From the IMG/VR virus record IMGVR_UViG_3300028025_003024, positions 1 through 35,540 of that record: a DNA stretch of 35,540 nt. One strand, written 5' to 3'. This DNA comes from a virus. Positions 24,284 through 31,445 of the stretch are shown one piece after another. The position numbers and the translations under genes are program-made. Each line of letters starts with the position of its first letter. Positions within the stretch are counted from its first letter, which is position 1. The notes under the pieces are model-generated. The model was given only the letters and a program-made list of their open reading frames with translations. It searched no databases and was not told where the DNA came from.

Positions 24284-24453
24284 TGTTTGCGTTCCTTCTC
24301 GTCGCGGATAGTTGCTAGCGCCATACGAATGTCCGCGATGGCATTCAGGCCCGCGATCAGCGCGTCGTCGAGGCGGTTCTCCAGCATATAGTTGTGGAGG
24401 TCTTTGAGGGCTTTCTCGGCCATCATCGTGGGGTAGGCGTAGTCAGGTTGCAT
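24280..24453 (-). CDS. Small helical protein, 57 aa
   Basis: ATG 24453 behind GGAGAGAAAG. The product begins MQPDYAYPTMMAEKALKDLHNYMLENRLDDALIAGLNA and is helical throughout. It overlaps the next gene by 4 nt and the previous by 11 nt. Similar short proteins appear in phage accessory clusters with no assigned role. Confidence 0.62.
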   Translation of the reverse strand: MQPDYAYPTMMAEKALKDLHNYMLENRLDDALIAGLNAIADIRMALATIRDEKERKQ

Positions 24454-24634
24454 CTTTCTCTCCTGCCGGGCAGTACCGACCTTGGTGACATTGGCCGTCG
24501 CACGGCGGGCATTTGCGGCCCAACCATGGCGGGCCAGAATCTGGATCGGCAAAGCCGTCCATCCAGGTGTACGCCAGCGCGGTAATACAAGCGCCGATGG
24601 CAAGCCCACAGAACATTCCTAGCGCGAAGCTCAT
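24443..24634 (-). CDS. Small membrane protein with Cys-rich tail
   Basis: 63 aa, strong AGGAGG site upstream. An N-terminal membrane helix (FALGMFCGLAIGACITALAYTW) is followed by a tail with CPPCDGQCHQGRYC: a dense Cys/His cluster that could bind a metal or form disulfides. No lipobox is apparent. Function unknown. Confidence 0.65.
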   Translation of the reverse strand: MSFALGMFCGLAIGACITALAYTWMDGFADPDSGPPWLGRKCPPCDGQCHQGRYCPAGEKDAT

Positions 24635-24801
24635 TTGCGTGCCTCCTGCCTGCCTTGTTCAATAAGCCGCCGCGCCTCGGTCTGGTCTTCGGGCGTCTCG
24701 GACTCGAGCATGACGCGGATACGCTGGGCCTCGGCAAGCGATTGTTTGGCGACCTCGTACCGGTAGCCGGCGGTGATGTAGTCTGCCTCGGTGTGGTTCA
24801 T
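24631..24801 (-). CDS. Small helical protein, 56 aa
   Basis: ATG 24801 with GGTGATG upstream and ATGA overlaps to neighbours. Charged helical sequence MNHTEADYITAGYRYEVA... ending RRLIEQGRQEARK. A longer upstream extension is in frame but covers the 28-residue gene at 24798. No domain recognised. Confidence 0.6.
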   Translation of the reverse strand: MNHTEADYITAGYRYEVAKQSLAEAQRIRVMLESETPEDQTEARRLIEQGRQEARK

Positions 24802-24884
24802 GGTTTCATCACCCACAGAAAATAGTAGGCAAAGGGTGCGCCGATGAGGGCGGCGCAAAGGAGGGCGGCTAGGGTGTCGCGCAT
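24798..24884 (-). CDS. Micro-membrane peptide, 28 aa
   Basis: ATG 24884 to TGA 24798, coupled to the next gene by ATGA. The peptide is a single hydrophobic helix (TLAALLCAALIGAPFAYYFLW) flanked by Arg-Asp and a Lys-Pro end. Ribosome site is weak. Supported by exact fit before the next gene and by the hydrophobic coding pattern; could be spurious. Confidence 0.45.
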   Translation of the reverse strand: MRDTLAALLCAALIGAPFAYYFLWVMKP

Positions 24885-24906
24885 GGTGTTGTGTTGGTGA
24901 GGCTAA

Positions 24907-25119
24907 TTAAGCGGCGATGTAGCGCTCAACAGAAATGTCTGCGTCACGAACAACCATTTGTTGGTCAATCATCCATTGCAAAATGCCGCGAACCACCATC
25001 CAGTTAGTGATTTTGATGCCAGCCGCATTAATTGCTTTGACCATATCAGTCCATTCGCAATGACCAGTTTTGCTGATTGCCAATTGCAGAACGGAAACAA
25101 TTTTTTCGTTTCGTGTCAT
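24907..25119 (-). CDS. Small winged-helix-like protein
   Basis: 70 aa from ATG 25119 (AGGAGCAAACAAC upstream). Helix-turn-helix-like layout: NEKIVSVLQLAISKTGHCEWTDMVKAINAAGIK..NWMVVRGILQWMIDQQMVVR, then a short wing-like end. This resembles small winged-helix DNA-binding domains that regulate phage genes. More AT-rich than its neighbours. Regulatory role is inferred only. Confidence 0.6.
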   Translation of the reverse strand: MTRNEKIVSVLQLAISKTGHCEWTDMVKAINAAGIKITNWMVVRGILQWMIDQQMVVRDADISVERYIAA

Positions 25120-25192
25120 GTTGTTTGCTCCTGTTGCGTTGTTGATGGATGTATCTTCCCACAATTTCGCACATTGCACATAGGGACAAACC

Positions 25193-25351
25193 CTAGTTCT
25201 TCACTTTTTCTTGCGCCAGCCCCTGCTTCATGTAGTGGATGATCTGTGACACCAGCGTCCGGGTGTTGATCAGCGCCTGCTGGCGGATGTCCTGCTCAAT
25301 GTCGGCAGGCAGGCGAATGGTGAGGTATCGGTCTTTTTTCACTTTTTTCAT
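25193..25351 (-). CDS. Ribbon-helix-helix (Arc-like) regulator
   Basis: 52 aa. A basic N-terminus is followed by strand RYLTIRLPAD, then helices IEQDIRQQALINTRTLVSQIIHYMKQGL: the Arc/MetJ layout, where the strand (Tyr-Leu-Thr-Ile-Arg) pairs in a dimer and reads the major groove. Starts with ATG 25351 overlapping the VRR-NUC stop; its ribosome site AAGGAG lies within that gene. A short upstream gap (25120-25192) before the next gene may hold its operator. Probable early-gene repressor. Confidence 0.78.
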   Translation of the reverse strand: MKKVKKDRYLTIRLPADIEQDIRQQALINTRTLVSQIIHYMKQGLAQEKVKN

Positions 25352-25686
25352 GGTTGCTCCTTAAATTCGAGGATTTTTGTCTTGGCATCCTCCGCACCTT
25401 TCCCCACTATACACCAGTAATTGTGCGATTCCAGATATTCGATCCAATCGCGTTGCTCAGGACTGACAACGCCACCTTTCGCTCGCTTCATCTCAATCCA
25501 TAGCCGCCACGCTGGGACGCATAAATCAAGCACGCCGCTACTTACCCCTTCGGCCTTTAGCCGCGCCGCCACAGAGGGCGATCTAAGGCCACCGTTGGGT
25601 ATCGCAAAGATGCGGACGCCCGGATAGGTCTGGCGAAACCATTTCACCAGCTCGCGCTGTTCTTCATGCTCAGTCGGTAGTCGCAT
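25348..25686 (-). CDS. VRR-NUC domain nuclease
   Basis: 112 aa from ATG 25686. The pattern EHEEQRELVKWFRQTYPGVRIFAIPNGG.R....AARLKAEGV..GVLDLCVPAW..WIEMKRAKGG..SPEQ.DWIEYLE is the standard phage VRR-NUC fold: an initial Glu, the catalytic D in GVLDL, and E-x-K in WIEMKRA. Stand-alone VRR-NUC proteins are endonucleases, probably acting on branched DNA in replication or recombination. It overlaps the helicase end by 17 nt, suggesting coupled action. Confidence 0.9.
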   Translation of the reverse strand: MRLPTEHEEQRELVKWFRQTYPGVRIFAIPNGGLRSPSVAARLKAEGVSSGVLDLCVPAWRLWIEMKRAKGGVVSPEQRDWIEYLESHNYWCIVGKGAEDAKTKILEFKEQP

Positions 25687-27268
25687 TCCATTCCCTCTTG
25701 ATAACTCTAAAAAACTTTCCATCGCGCTTGTATTCGATGGTGCTTGGGTGTTGCGCCTGGTTGAGATAGATCACCGTTTCTTCTAGCGATTGCCGACCCG
25801 TGAGCTGTGCGCCAGCCTGTTGCGCGATAGATGCCACGCGCTGAGCCGCCATCTCTCCGGCGTATCCGTTGTGCAGCACGGGGAAATACTCGGTGACAGC
25901 CGGGTCGCTCAGGCATCCGTAATAACTGCAGGCGATCATCTCTCTGCCGCTTGCCTTGCTGATGTGCTTGCGCCAACTCCAGCGGCTGACCTCCATATCA
26001 AACCCATTCACACCCATGATGTCATCGTTGTGGAGCTGGAGCTTCTTACGCTCTGGCTCTGGGAATGGATTGCCGCAGGAAGGGCACTCGCGGGCCGAGA
26101 TGGGGCACAGCTCGTTGCAGTTGTCGCAGACTTTGACCGGTGCCTCGCCATTTCCGTCGCCAGCCTTTGTCGGCGGTCGCACAGCGGTGATGGGGCCATG
26201 CGTTGCCACCACGCCAGCAAAGTCCAACACTAAGCAATGGTCGGTGTGGCTCTTGACGCGCATCCCGCGACCGGCCATCTGCACATAGAGGCTGGCGCTC
26301 ATGGTCGGACGCAACATGGCGATCAGATCAATGTCGGGATAGTCAAAGCCGGTCGTTAGCACGTTGGCGTTGGTGAGCGCTCGAATCTTTCCTGCTTTGA
26401 AGTCGGCCAGGATTTGCTCGCGCTCGGCTTTTGGCGTGTCGCCGGTCACGCACGCGGCCGGGATGCCGTGGATCAAATCCAGCACGACCGCTATGTTCTC
26501 GGCGTGTTTGACACCGGCGCAGAAAAAGAGCCAGGCCTTGCGATCGCCCGCCAGGCCAATCACCTCCTGCACCACGGCAAGATTGTTGTCGTCGGTATCG
26601 ACCGCAGCTTGCAGCTCGCTCTCGATAAACTCGCCGCCGCGCTTATGCACGCCAGACACATCTAAACGGGCCTTGGTGACCTTGGAGCGCAGGGTCGATA
26701 GGTAACCCTTGAACACCAGCTCCTCAATGCCAACCGGCTCAATGAGCGCGTCGAAGAGCGCGGGCTTGTCGGTGATGAGGCCGTGGCCCAGGCGGTACGG
26801 CGTGGCCGTTAGCCCCACAACGCGCAGCGCCGGGTTAATGCGCGTGAGGTCGCCGAGCAACTTGCGATAACCGCCTTCGTCTTTGTGATTGACTAGGTGG
26901 CATTCGTCAACGATCACCAGATCAATGTGGCCGAGCAGATCGGCCTTGCTACGCACCGATTGGATGCCAGCGAATGTGATCGGCTCGCCGAGCTGGCGTT
27001 TGCCAATGCTCGCCGAATAGATGCCCATTGGCGCACCAGGCCAATGCAGACGCATCTTTTCGGCATTCTGTTCGATCAGCTCTTTAACGTGCGTCAGCAT
27101 CAAGATGCGCGTCTCGGGCCAGGTCTGGATCGCGTCTTTGCATAGCGCCGCGACAATGTGGCTCTTGCCCGAGCCTGTGGGCAGCACTAGGCACGGGTTG
27201 CCTTTGTTGCCAGCGTCAAACCAAGCATAGAGCTGGTCGATGGCGCGCTGTTGGTATTCACGGAGCAT
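25670..27268 (-). CDS. SF2 DEAD/DEAH-box helicase with zinc finger
   Basis: 532 aa from ATG 27268 (AGGAGCATATCA upstream). Walker A PTGSGKS at residues 30-36, Walker B DECH at 121-124, motif III LTATP, motif VI QMAGRGMR, all in order. Near the C-terminus CDNCNELCPISARECPSCGNPFP provides a four-Cys zinc ribbon. From memory, similar DEAD helicases with a VRR-NUC neighbour are frequent in siphoviruses and podoviruses and probably act in origin opening, recombination or fork repair. Starts 11 nt inside the methyltransferase end. Confidence 0.92.
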   Translation of the reverse strand: MLREYQQRAIDQLYAWFDAGNKGNPCLVLPTGSGKSHIVAALCKDAIQTWPETRILMLTHVKELIEQNAEKMRLHWPGAPMGIYSASIGKRQLGEPITFAGIQSVRSKADLLGHIDLVIVDECHLVNHKDEGGYRKLLGDLTRINPALRVVGLTATPYRLGHGLITDKPALFDALIEPVGIEELVFKGYLSTLRSKVTKARLDVSGVHKRGGEFIESELQAAVDTDDNNLAVVQEVIGLAGDRKAWLFFCAGVKHAENIAVVLDLIHGIPAACVTGDTPKAEREQILADFKAGKIRALTNANVLTTGFDYPDIDLIAMLRPTMSASLYVQMAGRGMRVKSHTDHCLVLDFAGVVATHGPITAVRPPTKAGDGNGEAPVKVCDNCNELCPISARECPSCGNPFPEPERKKLQLHNDDIMGVNGFDMEVSRWSWRKHISKASGREMIACSYYGCLSDPAVTEYFPVLHNGYAGEMAAQRVASIAQQAGAQLTGRQSLEETVIYLNQAQHPSTIEYKRDGKFFRVIKREWNATTD

Positions 27269-28649
27269 TGATATGCTCCTGAATACGCTTGCCAATCCAG
27301 CGCACCACAGGCACGGCCCAGCTATTGCCAAGCGCCTTGTATCGAGGCCCATCTGGGCACTTGTCTTTGATGTGGGTGTAATTGTCGGGAAAGCCTTGCA
27401 GACGCTCGCACTCAACGGGGGTTAGGCGGCGGACTTGCATCCCAATATGAACGGCTGGTTTGTTGTTACCTCCTCCTCCAGCTTCTAGAGAGGGTGCCAT
27501 TTCATTTTCATATCCAATACTTCGGGCGGCAGCGGATTGTCCGGGCTTGAACGACCCGACCATCACAGTCGGGCCAGTTCCTGTGCCATCCGACCTGTGC
27601 GTAAGAGGAACCGCCACATCGCCAGTCATCGCGGCGTTGAATATGTCTATTCCAATGTGTTGCACTTGTGTTGGATGAAAGGCAATCGGCGCTTCATGGT
27701 TGCAAGTCAATGTCGGCGTGCGATCTGCTGCAATCTCAGCGCCGGCTTGGCCGTGGGCCATTGTCATGATGGGTTGAAAGGTGACCGGGACATTTCCTCC
27801 GCCAGTTCCGTATTTGCTGGTAACAGTAGAGCAAACATCTCCCAGGTCACGCACTCGGCTATCTTGCCCATGCATCTCATAGACGGGCCTCACAATCTGC
27901 AAAGACTCGCAACTGTCTACATCTCGGCCTGGCCCATTTGAGCCACCGCCGTTAGAGCATCCTGCAATTGTGGGGGCAACACTTTGCCGCGCTTCTCTGC
28001 TCGGCGCAATATCCCGGCGGAAGCCTTCGAACTCAAAAAGTACCGCTGCGGGATCGAAGTCTGCTCTAGCACTTGCGACAACGAACACACGGCGGCGTCG
28101 TTGGGCCACTCCGAAATATTGGGCGTCGAGGACTCGCCACGCGACTGCTCTTTTTTGTCCAACAACAACACCAGCGGTTGACCACTTCCCGTTTGGACAG
28201 GTAACCGGGTCAATCTCCCCTGCAAGCGCACCAATGAAGCAACCGAAGGCGTTGTCTTTGGTGTTGAGGACTCCAGGGACGTTTTCCCAGAAGATGATTG
28301 ATGAAGAATCTCCTCGAACAGATCGAACATGGTCAATTGCATTGGCTATTCCTACGAATGTGAGCGAAAGATTGCCCCTGTCGTCATTCAATGATTGACG
28401 CAGACCGGCTACGGAAAACGCCTGGCACGGCGTACCACCACAGAAAATTTCAGGCGCTTCTATTTCTCCAGAAAGAATCCGATCTGGTAGCGCCGTCATA
28501 TCCCCGAGGTTTGGCGTATCAGGATAGTGGTGCGCCAGCACAGAGGAGGGAAACTTCTCAATCTCCGAGAACCATGCGGCTTTCCAGCCCAGCGATTCCC
28601 AAGCAACGCTGGCGGCTTCAATGCCTGAGCAGACAGAACCGAATCTCAT
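27258..28649 (-). CDS. DNA cytosine-5 methyltransferase
   Basis: 463 aa, m5C methyltransferase acting on duplex DNA with SAM. Motif I FGSVCSGIEA (residues 3-12), motif IV GGTPCQAFSVAG with nucleophile Cys75, motif VI ENV (122-124), motif VIII QRRRR (183-187), C-terminal RLTPVECERLQGFPD (motif IX) and ALGNSWAVPV (motif X). Residues about 220-400, the target-recognition region, contain several repeats of a PT(L/V/I)..-type unit with GGGN loops. It may protect phage DNA from host restriction. A second gene lies inside it in another frame (27917-28342). Starts within the nuclease stop. Confidence 0.93.
   Translation of the reverse strand: MRFGSVCSGIEAASVAWESLGWKAAWFSEIEKFPSSVLAHHYPDTPNLGDMTALPDRILSGEIEAPEIFCGGTPCQAFSVAGLRQSLNDDRGNLSLTFVGIANAIDHVRSVRGDSSSIIFWENVPGVLNTKDNAFGCFIGALAGEIDPVTCPNGKWSTAGVVVGQKRAVAWRVLDAQYFGVAQRRRRVFVVASARADFDPAAVLFEFEGFRRDIAPSREARQSVAPTIAGCSNGGGSNGPGRDVDSCESLQIVRPVYEMHGQDSRVRDLGDVCSTVTSKYGTGGGNVPVTFQPIMTMAHGQAGAEIAADRTPTLTCNHEAPIAFHPTQVQHIGIDIFNAAMTGDVAVPLTHRSDGTGTGPTVMVGSFKPGQSAAARSIGYENEMAPSLEAGGGGNNKPAVHIGMQVRRLTPVECERLQGFPDNYTHIKDKCPDGPRYKALGNSWAVPVVRWIGKRIQEHINAP
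27917..28342 (-). CDS. Overprinted gene nested in the methyltransferase (+1 frame)
   Basis: 141-codon open frame, same strand as the methyltransferase and shifted +1 nt relative to it, inside its codons about 103-245. It starts at ATG 28342 behind AGGA with a 7-nt spacer, i.e. its own ribosome site. The C-terminal half reads NISEWPNDAAVCSLSQVLE then IPQRYFLSSKASAGILRRAEKR, and the N-terminal half SSSGKTSLESSTPKTTPS. From memory, phages and prophages encode proteins with RYFLS.KACAGILRRAEKRGK..P, so this frame looks conserved as protein. Function unknown. Alternatively it is a frozen shadow maintained by methyltransferase conservation. Confidence 0.65.
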   Translation of the reverse strand: MQLTMFDLFEEILHQSSSGKTSLESSTPKTTPSVASLVRLQGRLTRLPVQTGSGQPLVLLLDKKEQSRGESSTPNISEWPNDAAVCSLSQVLEQTSIPQRYFLSSKASAGILRRAEKRGKVLPPQLQDALTAVAQMGQAEM

Positions 28650-29674
28650 CCGACGATCCTCCCGTCGAACTCATTGCGAAGTTGGGTCAATTGTTCGCTC
28701 GGATTCGCGCACGCCGACGGGTTCGCCAATATCTCGCGGCTGGTGTAGACATGGGCATCACCCTGCCCATTGGCAACATCTTTGCCGTCAATTACATAGA
28801 CCGCCGTCCAATCGTCGAGGCCGTCTTTACGCTCCCACGGTACGAGGTCTGGGTGTAGCGTATGGCTCTCGCAGGCGTTGCGTTGGAATTCAATCGGAAT
28901 ACCGTCGGCCTCGTGTAGCTCGCAACGCCAGGTGCTATCGGCCTTGGCGGTGCTATGCGCGCAGGTGCGGCAATTGACGTGTTTCGTTAGCCTGGTGCTG
29001 TGGCAGAACTCATGCGCGTCACAGAACTTGCATTGGTACCACGATGGATCGGTGCTGATCGGTGGCGGCATCCGGTCTGCGAGCGCCAGGTAATGACCGC
29101 GACGAATATACTTTTCGGCGGTTTCCTTGTCATATCGGACGCGTTCTGTATAGATTTCGTCGTTGTCTTTGCAGACGGCGACGTACAAAGCGCGGTCGAT
29201 TTTGGTGCCGTGCATATACAGTTGCATCTGCACGAAATGCTCGGGCTTTGATTTCTCTACGCCGTGTTTCTCGAGGTCGTCAAATGACTTCTTGCTGTGC
29301 GTCTTGAACTCGGCGATGTGGCGTTTCTTCGGTGCCTCGGGCACGCCAGACTCAATGATCGCGTCAATGCTCCCGGAAACGTGAGCGCCAAGGTCAACGC
29401 GCTGTTGCTTGGGGCCGGTCATGCGTAGGTCAAGGCCGATGGCGCGTAGGTCGCTGACAATCGTTGCCTCTTCGTTCTGTCCACGCCGGAACAGGCGCAG
29501 GACGCGACCGGGGAACTTCGGCTGCACGGCCCACCGAAATGACAGCCACAACCACCGGTCGCAGGGGTGACCGAGCTGGCTGCACCCCATATGACCCCTT
29601 GGCGGCTCGGCAAGCGATTCGTGATGCTTGTCAATCAGCGCCTGTATGCTATTCTCTGCTTCGGGTAACTTCAT
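28646..29674 (-). CDS. PD-(D/E)XK nuclease (Cas4/RecB-like exonuclease)
   Basis: 342 aa from ATG 29674 (AAGGAGCGGGCAA upstream). The core shows Asp104 in HVSGSIDAII and Glu122-x-Lys124 in IAEFKTH, followed by the HFVQMQLYMHG helix (QxxxY-type), which is the PD-(D/E)XK order. A C-terminal Cys-rich region (QCKFCDAHEFCHSTRLTKHVNCRTCAHS, about 225-250) may bind zinc or an Fe-S cluster, as in Cas4-type enzymes. An N-terminal Cys pair (GCSQLGHPCDR) may complete it. Likely resects DNA for the annealing system encoded upstream. Confidence 0.85.
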   Translation of the reverse strand: MKLPEAENSIQALIDKHHESLAEPPRGHMGCSQLGHPCDRWLWLSFRWAVQPKFPGRVLRLFRRGQNEEATIVSDLRAIGLDLRMTGPKQQRVDLGAHVSGSIDAIIESGVPEAPKKRHIAEFKTHSKKSFDDLEKHGVEKSKPEHFVQMQLYMHGTKIDRALYVAVCKDNDEIYTERVRYDKETAEKYIRRGHYLALADRMPPPISTDPSWYQCKFCDAHEFCHSTRLTKHVNCRTCAHSTAKADSTWRCELHEADGIPIEFQRNACESHTLHPDLVPWERKDGLDDWTAVYVIDGKDVANGQGDAHVYTSREILANPSACANPSEQLTQLRNEFDGRIVG

Positions 29675-29704
29675 TTGCCCGCTCCTTGTTTGAGTTGACC
29701 ATTT

Positions 29705-29732
29705 CCCCCGGCTAAACACCGGGGGATTTTTT
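29705..29732 (+). terminator. Intrinsic terminator facing + between minus-strand genes
   Basis: CCCCCGG (29705-29711) pairs perfectly with CCGGGGG (29719-29725) around a 7-nt loop, followed on the + strand by ATTTTTT. It is therefore a rho-independent terminator for + strand transcripts, although both neighbouring genes are read from the - strand. On the minus strand the same hairpin lies in the leader of the nuclease gene and lacks a T tract. Confidence 0.65.
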
Positions 29733-29737
29733 ATGGT

Positions 29738-29852
29738 GGGGGTAGCGTGGCCTCAAAGCCAGAGGAAACGCCATCGTGTGCATGTGTGTGAAAGTCTAAC
29801 GGGGACAAGTTAAAACCCCGGCACACGCATGGCGACTGCTCTTGCTACCCCC
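29738..29852 (-). ncRNA. Candidate structured RNA in the intergenic gap
   Basis: The 115-nt gap element is closed by a perfect 9-bp helix, GGGGGTAGC with GCTACCCCC, at its two ends. Inside, in the minus (mRNA-sense) direction: CGCCATGCGTGTGC pairs with GCACACGATGGCG (13 bp, one bulged G), enclosing a CGGGG/CCCCG hairpin with an 11-nt loop. A second arm can form CCTC/GAGG, or alternatively TGGC/GCCA, the two being mutually exclusive. The whole is a three-way junction. It starts 7 bases after the DUF669 stop and ends before a terminator-like hairpin. I cannot match it to a named RNA family; strand is inferred from neighbouring genes, and the + strand is possible. Confidence 0.6.
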
Positions 29853-29859
29853 GAAATTT

Positions 29860-30357
29860 TTACTTCATCCAGGGCGGCGTAGCACCCTTGGCCGTAGCAC
29901 TAGGTGCTACAGGCTTGGACGCCGCAGGAGCAGCGCCAGAGATTGCGCGGTAGCCCTTGACCTCATTGGCGGCATCGTAGGTCTTGCCGGTGCGCTCGTC
30001 AGTCCGTGCCGGGCGAATCGCCAGTTTGATGTTGACAGCGCCGCCGATCAGTTGATCGGTATCCTGCACTTTGGACAGGCCAATCGCTCGCATGATCTCG
30101 CCCAACTGCTGGCGACCAATCTCCTCTGCCTTCTGGCTCTGGTTCTTGATGTTCAGGTTCGCAAACACGACTCGACCCTGGTGGCTGGGGCCGGTGATGT
30201 CGAGGCGCAGCTTGATGTACTGACCGGTTCCGTCGTTGGTCGTTTTCAGTTCAGACTGGCTAATCGTCGCGTTATACGAACCCTCGGGGATCGGCTCGAA
30301 AGAGTTGGTCGATTGCGGCAGTTCAGCCGCGTCAAAAGATTGATTAAGCAAAGCCAT
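29860..30357 (-). CDS. DUF669 family protein, probable ssDNA-binding
   Basis: 165 aa from ATG 30357 (AGGAGTAATCAC upstream). The core FEPIPEGSYNATISQSELKTTNDGTGQYIKLRLDITGPSHQGRVVFANLNIKN is the DUF669 pattern; members sit in phage recombination operons and are thought to be single-strand-binding-like OB-fold proteins. The C-terminal tail (Ala/Pro/Lys then PPWMK) is disordered. It lies between the ATPase module and the nuclease, as in other Sak4/DUF669 operons. Confidence 0.85.
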   Translation of the reverse strand: MALLNQSFDAAELPQSTNSFEPIPEGSYNATISQSELKTTNDGTGQYIKLRLDITGPSHQGRVVFANLNIKNQSQKAEEIGRQQLGEIMRAIGLSKVQDTDQLIGGAVNIKLAIRPARTDERTGKTYDAANEVKGYRAISGAAPAASKPVAPSATAKGATPPWMK

Positions 30358-30361
30358 GTGA

Positions 30362-30772
30362 TTACTCCTGTTCGATTGAGAAAGATGGGCGACCGGGCTT
30401 GGTCGTGATAGCACCAGCCAAAGGGCCGGTAATGGACTCATCAGCGCTCTTCCAAGCGCTCATGTTGATCTCCGGCTTCCACCGGAAAAGGCTTGAGAGG
30501 TGCGCCGTCAAGCCATGTTCAGCAGCAAGGTCTTGCACCTTCTCGGCGTCTACCTTGCGATCAAGGCGGCTGACAACCTTGACTTTGTAGCCTGTGACCT
30601 TGATGGTTTCGGTGCCTTCAACATCGTCACGCACGCCAGTAATTTCCCTAATGCGATCCTCAATGTTTCGGCGGTCGGCAACAGCGGTGGCTTCGGCGGT
30701 CTTTGCCATGAGCCACATACTGGATAGCGACTCGAGGTCGCTCACGGTCTTAATGAACTCTGAGCGTTCCAT
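30362..30772 (-). CDS. Recombination-module protein (DUF7173-like)
   Basis: 136 aa from ATG 30772. Helical N-terminus (MERSEFIKTVSDLESLSSMW... AEATAVADRRNIEDRIREITGV) and a beta-strand part TETIKVTGYKVKVVSRLDRKVDAEKVQDLA. This layout is what I remember for DUF7173 proteins beside DUF669 and ATPase genes. No catalytic residue pattern visible. Two bases beyond the ATPase stop, so translationally coupled. Probable DNA-end or ssDNA accessory role. Confidence 0.65.
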   Translation of the reverse strand: MERSEFIKTVSDLESLSSMWLMAKTAEATAVADRRNIEDRIREITGVRDDVEGTETIKVTGYKVKVVSRLDRKVDAEKVQDLAAEHGLTAHLSSLFRWKPEINMSAWKSADESITGPLAGAITTKPGRPSFSIEQE

Positions 30773-30773
30773 C

Positions 30774-31445
30774 TCACCCGCCAATCTTCGCAATGATTTC
30801 GCCGAGGTCGGGGGCTTCCCAACCGGCCAACTTGCCCGAGCGATCCTTCGCCAGCCACAGCCCATCGCCGTCGCACATCAGCGCGCGCTGGGTGTTCCCC
30901 TCGCCATCGCGTTCAATGCGAAGGGCAAGAACCTCGTCAAAGAAGTACGGCAAGCTCTGCCCGGTCTTGTTACCCGGCATGGAAGGCGCATACAGAATGC
31001 GACCCATCTCGTCTTGCGTCTTCTCTAACTTCGCGCTCATATAGACATGGCGACCCGGCAAGTCGCGGAAGGCGCGAATAATGTCGGCCATCTGCTCTTG
31101 CATCGCACCATAGGCCTGCCTCGGGTCTTTCGTGGCCTTTTTCTCGGCGTTCAAGACCACCTCGGCGATCTCGCTGATGCTGTCAAGCGCCACGCTCTTG
31201 TAAGCCTTCGCCTCATTGCTCTCAGTCAGCCATTGATAGGCTTCTTTCAAAGCCTCCATGCTGTTGATTTCGATGTAGGGAATGTCCGCGTCCTGAATGG
31301 ACAGCAGGCCACCCTCGGCTGAGAGGACAATGGGGCTGGGCAGAGTTTTGACGAGCGATGTTTTGCCCGCGCCTGCCTGACCGTACACGAGGACTTTCAC
31401 CCCACCGGCAGACAAGCCACCGGTCTTTTTCACACTAATAGCCAT
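30774..31445 (-). CDS. Sak4-like RecA-fold ATPase (single-strand annealing)
   Basis: 223 aa from ATG 31445 (AAGGAGCCAGAG upstream). Walker A GQAGAGKT at residues 22-29; Walker B strand YKSVALDSISEI; then a RecA-like core through the arginine/Lys-rich C-terminal half. The AAA_24 / Sak4 family promotes annealing of single strands together with an SSB. First gene of the leftward early operon, so likely among the first expressed; DUF669 and a nuclease follow, giving a full recombination set. Confidence 0.85.
   Translation of the reverse strand: MAISVKKTGGLSAGGVKVLVYGQAGAGKTSLVKTLPSPIVLSAEGGLLSIQDADIPYIEINSMEALKEAYQWLTESNEAKAYKSVALDSISEIAEVVLNAEKKATKDPRQAYGAMQEQMADIIRAFRDLPGRHVYMSAKLEKTQDEMGRILYAPSMPGNKTGQSLPYFFDEVLALRIERDGEGNTQRALMCDGDGLWLAKDRSGKLAGWEAPDLGEIIAKIGG

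Noticed and set aside
27460-28858. Several plus-strand frames opposite the methyltransferase and nuclease
   Set aside because: They lie antisense to a well-supported gene, lack ribosome sites and show no protein-like motifs, unlike the minus-strand nested frame at 27917-28342.
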